Below, piece after piece: positions 43,938 through 48,844 of a stretch of DNA of 48,844 bases (its first letter is position 1; each line of letters opens with the position of its first letter). Location: assembly GCA_937974555.1 (NCBI GenBank), contig CALJKR010000007.1:1-48844 (forward strand). The letters run 5' to 3'. A model generated the notes under the pieces. That model was not told where the DNA came from and searched no databases. It saw only the letters and a list, made by a program, of their open reading frames with translations. Source of the DNA: an uncultured Flavobacteriales bacterium. Its GTDB lineage: Bacteria > Bacteroidota > Bacteroidia > Flavobacteriales_D > Sanyastnellaceae. Made by a program: the position numbers and the translations under genes.

Positions 43938-44378
43938 TTATGAAGTTTTCTTGGATTGAATCACATGAAAAATAATCAATCCAAACAAGGCAATGAGTTC
44001 GAAAATAATTACCCAAATGGGAAGGGATTGATTTACGATGGAGTAGGAAATCGTAACAAAAATAATTCCCACCGCGACATTTAATTTCTCCAACATCGCT
44101 GAAGAAGCGGCATACATCCGTTTTTTATTTGCTTCTGTAATGGGTGCCATATAATTGTGCATTTCAGGATGACGCGCCAAAAACATCAAGAGCAAACAAA
44201 TGCCACCTTGAATACCGACGGGTGCGATTATCGAATATTTGCTTCCCCATCCATCAATCTCGCCGTTGGCTCCAAAATGGGTAGGAATGGTTTCGGGTAG
44301 CTGGGGCAAATGGTACAATACAAATCCAATATTGCCCAATAATAAAATCAAAGCGGCCAAGCGAAGGACAATGTTCAT
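43938..44378 (-). CDS. DUF1648-domain membrane protein
   Basis: 146 residues with four hydrophobic segments. LPETIPTHFGANGEIDGWGSK after the first helix is the DUF1648 motif, as in SdpI-type immunity-like membrane proteins. Later helices (IIAPVGIQGGICLLLMFL; VGIIFVTISYSI; PIWVIIFELIALFGLIIFHV) lack the SdpI domain, so the function is unknown. It overlaps the CAP gene by 4 nt (ATGA). Confidence 0.85.
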   Translation of the reverse strand: MNIVLRLAALILLLGNIGFVLYHLPQLPETIPTHFGANGEIDGWGSKYSIIAPVGIQGGICLLLMFLARHPEMHNYMAPITEANKKRMYAASSAMLEKLNVAVGIIFVTISYSIVNQSLPIWVIIFELIALFGLIIFHVIQSKKTS

Positions 44379-44866
44379 GGTGTGGGCTTTTCTCCAATAA
44401 AGTTACCGGGTGGATTGTATCGACAGACAACAAAAGTGCCGTATTTGGATTGGGCTGCACCACATCCAACTTCAGAAGTTTTATGCCAAATCATTTGCGT
44501 GTAGTGTCCAAATTTCTTGTAGTTGTTGTTGTTGATTTTGGTTCCTGCACGGTAATATTCTTTTTCGCTTCCCCAGGCATTAACGGCATGTTCAGGACTA
44601 AAAACTTGGGCTGATGTCATGTATAAGTTCTCACCTTCATCGCAGTTGGAGTGAACCAAACTCCCCATTTTGGCAATCTTCAGTGCATAGTCGGCCGCTT
44701 GCTTGGCCATGTTGCTGTTCCATTCTAAAGGAGCACTGTTTACCTCTTTTCTCCAAGCGTTGTGAGATATGACAAACGCTTCTTTTTCTTGTGCGCTCAA
44801 AGAAACGATTTGCTGCGCTTGCGCATCCAGCGTCATCAAAATCATTATACCAATGAAAATTCTCAT
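44375..44866 (-). CDS. Secreted CAP (SCP/PR-1-like) domain protein
   Basis: 163 residues: a signal peptide (IFIGIMILMTLDAQAQ) and a CAP domain. Conserved features are SHNAWRKEVNSAPLEWN with the His ligand, CDEGENLY with Glu, GHYTQMIWHKTSEVGCG, and VVCRYNPPGNF at the end. CAP proteins in bacteria are secreted and mostly of unknown activity; some bind lipids. Preceded by a TATATTTG box 10 nt upstream. Confidence 0.92.
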   Translation of the reverse strand: MRIFIGIMILMTLDAQAQQIVSLSAQEKEAFVISHNAWRKEVNSAPLEWNSNMAKQAADYALKIAKMGSLVHSNCDEGENLYMTSAQVFSPEHAVNAWGSEKEYYRAGTKINNNNYKKFGHYTQMIWHKTSEVGCGAAQSKYGTFVVCRYNPPGNFIGEKPTP

Positions 44867-44876
44867 ATCGGTCTAA

Positions 44877-44884
44877 CAAATATA
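44877..44884 (-). promoter_or_regulatory. -7 box (TATATTTG) of the CAP-DUF1648 operon
   Basis: Minus-strand TATATTTG matches TAnnTTTG, 10 nt before the CAP-gene ATG. A TTTG 16 nt upstream may be the -33 element. Confidence 0.5.
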
Positions 44885-44974
44885 ATTCTGAATTGTTGCG
44901 CAAAGCAGCGAATTTCATTCGCGCTGTGTATCGATAGAACGGTGAATCAGTGGATCGGTGACTTTGGAGGTGGA

Positions 44975-45000
44975 CTTCAGTCCGCCGGTTCGGATTGAAG
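44975..45000 (+). other. Orphan hairpin in the CAP-arginase gap
   Basis: CTTCAGTCCG (44975-44984) and CGGATTGAAG (44991-45000) form a 10-bp stem with one G-U pair on the plus strand, loop CCGGTT, and a T5 run 7 nt later (45008). The 318-nt gap 44867-45184 otherwise holds the CAP promoter and the octamer array; no gene is seen in it. No plus-strand gene ends here, so the hairpin has no obvious client. Confidence 0.45.
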
Positions 45001-45100
45001 CGGCTCTTTTTAATCAAGCAAAAAGTGAAGGAAAGGCAGATTATAAAGAGCAAAAAACAAAGTGGAATTCATTCAACCGTTTACACAAATCCACCGATCT

Positions 45101-45184
45101 CCCCTCATCCCCTCATCCCCTCATCCCCTCATCCCCTCATCCCTTCATCCCTTCATCCCTTCATCCCTTCATCCCTTCATCCCC
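45101..45184. repeat. Tandem octamer array (CCCCTCAT x5, CCCTTCAT x5)
   Basis: Five exact copies of CCCCTCAT (45101-45140) are followed by five of CCCTTCAT (45141-45180), ending in CCCC just before the arginase stop at 45185. On the minus strand, which is the arginase mRNA sense, it reads as GGG(G) runs separated by 4-5 nt, the layout of a G-quadruplex-forming tract. The 8-nt period is not a multiple of three, so it is not coding. Confidence 0.95.
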
Positions 45185-46150
45185 TTAAATCATCTCCACC
45201 TGACGCGTCACTTTCTGCAATATCTCAAACACCGTCTCCGCCATGACATTCTCACTGTCTAATGTAGGGTTGACCTCAGTAAACTCTAAACAACAGGTTC
45301 TTTCGTTTTGCAAAAATTCCAAGATGACATCGGCCGCCTCTCGTTCGTTGATACCGCCTTTAACGGGTGTTCCCGTTCCGCGCGATACCGTCGGATCCAT
45401 AGAGTCTACGTCAAAACTGATGTAAATTTTATCGCACTGACTCAAGTACTTCAATATCTCTCGACACAATTTGGTGATTCCGGTTTTGCGCAATTCGTTG
45501 GTGGTCACCACGCGCACTTTATTCTGCTTAATCAAAGCGGCTTCTTGATCTTCAAAATCACGAAGGGTGATGTAAACCAAATCGCGGTATTCAATTTTGG
45601 GTGCGATATCACCAACACTCTTCAACATCTCCCACAACTCAATGGTCTCGTAATCCAAGTCATTGACCTTCTCCTCAATGTTGTCCTCGTTCAATGCTGT
45701 CGCCAATGGCATGCCGTGCATGTTACCAGATGGTGTCGTGTATGGCGAATGCAAATCCGCATGGGCATCGATCCAAATTACACCCAATCGAGATTCGGGG
45801 TAGGCCATTTTCAATCCCGCAATGGTTCCACCAGCAGAACTGTGGTCGCCACTTAAAATCAATGGAAATTTACCATCCCGGCAAGTATCACGAACCGCGG
45901 CACCAATGCGCTCATACATTTTAAGCAATGAACGAACATGTTTCGCATAGCGACTTCCAGGGTTGTTGTGCAAGGCCTGGTTGTCATGGGGTATATTGAT
46001 GCTTTTGTATCTTTTAAAAAAATCAGAACGAAAATCCAATGCGGCAATTTTAATCGCATCTACCCCCAAACTCGCTCCTCTGGTTCCTGCTCCAACTTCG
46101 CTCGGTACTTCGATCAAGCGAATGCTTTTTGACTTTTGTTTAACGGCCAT
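45185..46150 (-). CDS. rocF: Arginase family ureohydrolase
   Basis: About 321 residues from ATG at 46150; a longer frame to 46210 lacks homology-like sequence. All Mn-binding motifs are present: LSGDHSSAGG, WIDAHADLHSPYTTPSGNMHG and YISFDVDSMDP. The SPSGN-like stretch after DAHADLH and GTGTPVKGG favour arginase over agmatinase. Arginase converts arginine to ornithine and urea. Its stop lies next to the octamer array. It is divergent from the SDR gene. Confidence 0.9.
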   Translation of the reverse strand: MAVKQKSKSIRLIEVPSEVGAGTRGASLGVDAIKIAALDFRSDFFKRYKSINIPHDNQALHNNPGSRYAKHVRSLLKMYERIGAAVRDTCRDGKFPLILSGDHSSAGGTIAGLKMAYPESRLGVIWIDAHADLHSPYTTPSGNMHGMPLATALNEDNIEEKVNDLDYETIELWEMLKSVGDIAPKIEYRDLVYITLRDFEDQEAALIKQNKVRVVTTNELRKTGITKLCREILKYLSQCDKIYISFDVDSMDPTVSRGTGTPVKGGINEREAADVILEFLQNERTCCLEFTEVNPTLDSENVMAETVFEILQKVTRQVEMI

Positions 46151-46214
46151 AATATTCGTGTATGGCGCTAAGATAACGGAATTTCTGTAGAACTTTCGTA
46201 GCACTGTCAACCCT

Positions 46215-46222
46215 TATATTTG
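46215..46222 (+). promoter_or_regulatory. -7 box (TATATTTG) for the SDR gene, 4 nt before ATG
   Basis: TATATTTG matches TAnnTTTG and ends 4 nt before ATG 46227. Confidence 0.5.
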
Positions 46223-46226
46223 AACC

Positions 46227-46982
46227 ATGAATAAAATGGCATGTATTACGGGTGCAACTTCGGGTTTTGGAAAAGCCGTTGCCCTCATGTTGGCGGAAAA
46301 TCAATGGGATTTGTGTCTTTGCGGTCGCAGGGCGTACGAGTTGAAAGAGGTGGTGAGTTTGTGTGAGGCCCATGGAGTTAAAGTATGGAGCAAGGTGGTA
46401 GATGTGAGGGTAGAGGAGGAGGTGATTCATTTCGTAAAGGACATGCGCGCTCATTTCAATTCCATCGAGGTGTTGGTCAATAATGCAGGGTTGGCTGTGG
46501 GCAAGGATCCCATTCAAAGTGGGATCACCGAGGATTGGGAGCGCATGCTGGATACCAATGTCAAAGGGCTTTTGTGGATGACGCGTGAGGTGAGCAAATG
46601 GATGATTGAAAACAAGAGCGGTACGATTGTCAATATCGGCTCTATTGCTGGGAAGCAAGCCTATCCTGGAGGGAGTGTGTATTGCGCCAGTAAATTTGCC
46701 GTGGATGCCATCACACAGAGTATGCGATTTGACTTATTGCAACACAACATCAGGGTGGGCCAGGTGTGTCCCGGAGCGGCGGAAACGGAATTTAGTTTGG
46801 TGCGATTTAAGGGCGATGAAAATACTGCCGCCAGTGTATACAGCGGATTCGAACCGCTGAACGCCAATGACGTAGCCGACGCGGTGTATTTCATCATCAG
46901 TCGTCCGCCGCATGTATCCATTCATGACATAACCATCATGCCATCTGTTCAGGCCAGTGCAACCGTACTAAATAAATCGTAA
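46227..46982 (+). CDS. Short-chain dehydrogenase/reductase (YdfG-like)
   Basis: 251 residues. Classical SDR features: cofactor loop CITGATSGFGKAVA with CGRR after the second strand (NADP preference), VLVNNAGLAVG, catalytic Ser in VNIGSIAGKQ, and YCASK with Tyr and Lys. PGAAETEFS follows the active site. The closest known group is 3-hydroxy acid dehydrogenase YdfG (serine/allo-threonine oxidation), but substrates vary. The next gene shares its TAA/ATG. Confidence 0.92.
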   Translation: MNKMACITGATSGFGKAVALMLAENQWDLCLCGRRAYELKEVVSLCEAHGVKVWSKVVDVRVEEEVIHFVKDMRAHFNSIEVLVNNAGLAVGKDPIQSGITEDWERMLDTNVKGLLWMTREVSKWMIENKSGTIVNIGSIAGKQAYPGGSVYCASKFAVDAITQSMRFDLLQHNIRVGQVCPGAAETEFSLVRFKGDENTAASVYSGFEPLNANDVADAVYFIISRPPHVSIHDITIMPSVQASATVLNKS

Positions 46983-48649
46983 TGCGTAGGTTTTATCCAT
47001 TTTTCTGGATTTGCACGATGTTGTTATTTTCTGCTTGTGATCACTTTAAAGTGACCAAAGTGGACCTGATCGTGCACAATGCAACGATTTACATGGTAGA
47101 CGATGCCTTTTCTAAGGCGGAGGCCATGGCCATTAGCCAAGGCAAAATAGTCGCCATCGGCTCCGAACGAGCGATCATGAATGCCTATGACAGTGATGTC
47201 GTCGTCGATGCCGGAAAGCAAACCATCTTGCCAGGCCTAATGGATGCCCATGCCCATTTTTTGGCTTATGGACTTTTATTACAAGATGCGGATTTAAAGG
47301 GTACCCAAAGTTGGGACGATTGTTTGCTCCGCATGAAAGAGCATGCAAAGAAACATCCCGAAGGCTGGTTGATTGGCAGGGGTTGGGATCAAAATGATTG
47401 GGCCAATTCAGCGTTGCCAAACAAAGAGAAATTGGATGAGATATTTCCCAACCGCCCGGTTTGGCTGACCCGTATTGATGGGCATGCAGGCATTGCCAAT
47501 CAATGCGCATTAGATCTTGCTAAGATTGGCATTTCCTTTCAAACCTCCGGAGGCCAGGTTGTCCTGCAGAACAATCAATTGACAGGGGTTTTGATTGACA
47601 ATGCCATGAATCCAGTATTGAATGTCATTACTCAACGCAACGAAAAAGAAAAACGCAAAGCCCTATTGGATGCACAGCAAGCCTGTTGGAATGTGGGGCT
47701 TACTTCTATTTCGGAGGCAGGATTGGATTGGGATGATATCGTTTTGATTCGATCCATGTATGCACAAAATGCCTTGCAAATGCATTTGGATATGTGGGCA
47801 TCGGATAGTCCCGAGAATTTCGATCATCTATTGAAAGAAGGAATGGATACCTCCCATGTCGCATATCAGCTGCAGGGATTTAAATTCTATGCAGATGGCG
47901 CCCTGGGTTCGCGTGGAGCCTGCTTGCTCAACCCCTATGCTGATTTGCTCATGGATAAAATGAAAAGCCATGGCACATTGTTGCAAGAGCAATCTGCTTT
48001 GCGTGAAAAGTATTTTTTGCTTCGCGAAAAGGGATTTCAAATTTGCACCCATGCCATCGGAGACAGTGCCAACCGTGTGGTATTGCAATTGTATGCGGCA
48101 CTCTTGGGAGGAACCAATGACAAGCGATGGAGAATAGAACATGCCCAGGTAGTAGCACCTGATGACATTCCCATGTTTTCCCAGTATAATATTATACCTT
48201 CAGTTCAGCCCACCCACGCCACCAGCGATGCGCCTTGGGCTTGGGAACGATTGGGAAATAATAGAGTTCGACATGCATACCGATATAAGACATTATTGGG
48301 GCAGAATGGCATGTTGGCTTTGGGGACGGACTTCCCCATTGAAGACATCGATCCCTTAGACACCTTCTTTAGCGCAGTGTTTAGAAAACCTCGTCGTAAT
48401 AAAGAACAACCTGCCTTTCAGATAGAAGAAGCATTGACCAGAGAAGAGGCCATTCGTGGAATGACCATTTGGCCCGCTATTGCTATGAGAAGAGAAAACA
48501 AGTATGGTAGTTTGGAAGTAGGCAAGCAAGCGGATTTTGTCATATTGGATTTTGATATCCTCACAGCCACGGAAGATCAATTGCGTGAGGCCAAAGTCAT
48601 AAGTACCTATTCACAAGGCAAACTAAGGATGGACAGAAGCGTCAAGTAA
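46982..48649 (+). CDS. Amidohydrolase (YtcJ/amidohydrolase 3 type) lipoprotein
   Basis: 555 residues. An N-terminal hydrophobic segment ends in LLFSAC, a lipobox, so it is probably an outer-membrane or periplasmic lipoprotein. Metal-binding amidohydrolase motifs: GLMDAHAHFLAYG (HxH) at about residue 90, a Lys/His region near FKFYADGALGSRG, CTHAIGDSANR, and GTDFPIEDIDP. These enzymes hydrolyse amide or related bonds of unknown natural substrates. It overlaps the SDR stop by one base. Confidence 0.9.
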   Translation: MRRFYPFFWICTMLLFSACDHFKVTKVDLIVHNATIYMVDDAFSKAEAMAISQGKIVAIGSERAIMNAYDSDVVVDAGKQTILPGLMDAHAHFLAYGLLLQDADLKGTQSWDDCLLRMKEHAKKHPEGWLIGRGWDQNDWANSALPNKEKLDEIFPNRPVWLTRIDGHAGIANQCALDLAKIGISFQTSGGQVVLQNNQLTGVLIDNAMNPVLNVITQRNEKEKRKALLDAQQACWNVGLTSISEAGLDWDDIVLIRSMYAQNALQMHLDMWASDSPENFDHLLKEGMDTSHVAYQLQGFKFYADGALGSRGACLLNPYADLLMDKMKSHGTLLQEQSALREKYFLLREKGFQICTHAIGDSANRVVLQLYAALLGGTNDKRWRIEHAQVVAPDDIPMFSQYNIIPSVQPTHATSDAPWAWERLGNNRVRHAYRYKTLLGQNGMLALGTDFPIEDIDPLDTFFSAVFRKPRRNKEQPAFQIEEALTREEAIRGMTIWPAIAMRRENKYGSLEVGKQADFVILDFDILTATEDQLREAKVISTYSQGKLRMDRSVK

Positions 48650-48662
48650 ATCATCTGTTCCC

Positions 48663-48728
48663 ATTTCCATTCCCATTCCTATTCTCATTCTCATTCTCAT
48701 TCTCATCCTCATCCCCTCATCCCCTTAA
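48663..48728. repeat. Degenerate hexamer tract (ATTCTC x4) ending like the octamer array
   Basis: Nine hexamer units, ATTTCC, ATTCCC, ATTCCT, ATTCTC x4, ATCCTC and ATCCCC, run from 48663 to 48716 and end in TCATCCCCTTAA (48717-48728). The same 12 bases close the octamer array at 45177-45188. The tract lies 13 nt past the amidohydrolase stop. Confidence 0.8.
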
Positions 48729-48796
48729 CCCTAAGCGAATTAGCTACGAGTCGAAAAAAAGGGAGAAAAAAAAGATGAAAAAAGTTGCGTAAAAAC

Positions 48797-48826
48797 TTGC
48801 GGGAGTAAAAAAAGGATGTACTTTTG
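48797..48826 (+). promoter_or_regulatory. Strong promoter pointing out of the window
   Basis: TTG (48797-48799), 19 nt, then TACTTTTG (48819-48826): an exact match to the Bacteroidota TTG-N19-TAnnTTTG layout. Two long A-tracts upstream (48754-48760 and 48765-48772) resemble an UP element. No start codon follows before the window ends, so the product, possibly a stable RNA operon, is not visible. The 195-nt end region 48650-48844 holds only the hexamer tract and this promoter. Confidence 0.7.
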
Positions 48827-48844
48827 CACCCGCTTTCAAAAACA

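Noticed and set aside
45101..45184. Octamer array as a CRISPR array
   Set aside because: Units are 8 bp and contiguous, with no spacers and no cas genes.
44958..45262. Pro/Ser/His-rich repeat proteins encoded across the octamer array
   Set aside because: The 8-nt repeat gives similar peptides in all three frames, which is a by-product of the repeat; no start context or homology.
45308..45856. Open frame of 182 codons antisense to arginase
   Set aside because: It mirrors the conserved arginase motifs on the other strand and has no features of its own.
1..48844. Prophage, transposon, integrase or defence-island genes
   Set aside because: No transposase, recombinase, phage structural, restriction or toxin-antitoxin signature was found, and no terminal repeats or target duplications were seen.

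Overview
The window looks like chromosomal DNA from a member of the Bacteroidota, most likely a marine-type Flavobacteriales/Cryomorphaceae relative. The evidence is a gliding-motility ABC permease (GldF), a CarboxypepD_reg-type TonB-dependent receptor, a Bacteroidota-style TamB, an S46 dipeptidyl-peptidase, a YwqK-repeat protein, a Ccm cluster with a Cys-type CcmE, and many copies of the Bacteroidota -7 promoter box TAnnTTTG. The DNA is moderately AT-rich and densely coded on both strands. I see no phage, insertion sequence, integrase or CRISPR array; this is mostly core genome.

Layout. 1-5598 (+): end of an ABC-2 permease, a Ppx/GppA phosphatase and a large TamB. 5599-10080 (-): a 1493-residue secreted protein of unknown function, convergent with tamB with no gap. 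10206-14265 (+): thiolase, WbpM/CapD-like sugar-nucleotide dehydratase, a small unknown protein and a YigZ/IMPACT protein. 14262-17961 (-): NUDIX CoA hydrolase, ECF sigma factor, membrane anti-sigma-like protein with a TonB-like C-terminus, and a secreted two-PDZ protein. 18061-19733: aat, smpB and an SRPBCC protein. 19788-24327 (+): secreted subtilase, small secreted protein and DPP11-type S46 peptidase, ending at a good terminator. 24432-26912 (+): sulfur operon with a TauE-like exporter, a persulfide dioxygenase-rhodanese fusion and a single rhodanese. 26996-30105 (+): YwqK-repeat protein and OxyR. 30129-35658 (-): ccmB-ccmC-ccmD-ccmE-ccmF plus a small membrane protein. 35725-39105 (+): TonB receptor, S4 protein and Crp/Fnr regulator. 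39244-40513 (+): pirin and YceI behind an Fnr-like palindrome. 40626-42007 (+): DUF2851, PspC and tRNA-Ser(GGA). 42124-43937 (+): SAM hydrolase, ABM monooxygenase and GldF. 43938-44866 (-): DUF1648 protein and secreted CAP protein. 45101-45184: an octamer tandem repeat. 45185-46150 (-): arginase. 46227-48649 (+): SDR and amidohydrolase lipoprotein. The window ends at a strong promoter pointing out of it.

Several groups look like working units: cytochrome c maturation (ccmBCDEF), persulfide detoxification, envelope stress sensing (sigma/anti-sigma/PDZ) and extracellular peptide degradation (subtilase/DPP11). The most unusual signals are in non-coding DNA: a helically phased TTATGC array between the NUDIX gene and aat; a perfect 16-bp palindrome beside the Crp/Fnr gene; a G-rich octamer array just past the arginase stop; and five promoters whose -7 box lies exactly 4 nt before the start codon, which suggests leaderless mRNAs. 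Among proteins, the 1493-residue partner of TamB and the CcmC with a large periplasmic insertion deserve most attention. Nothing here is a clear-cut new defence or mobile system.
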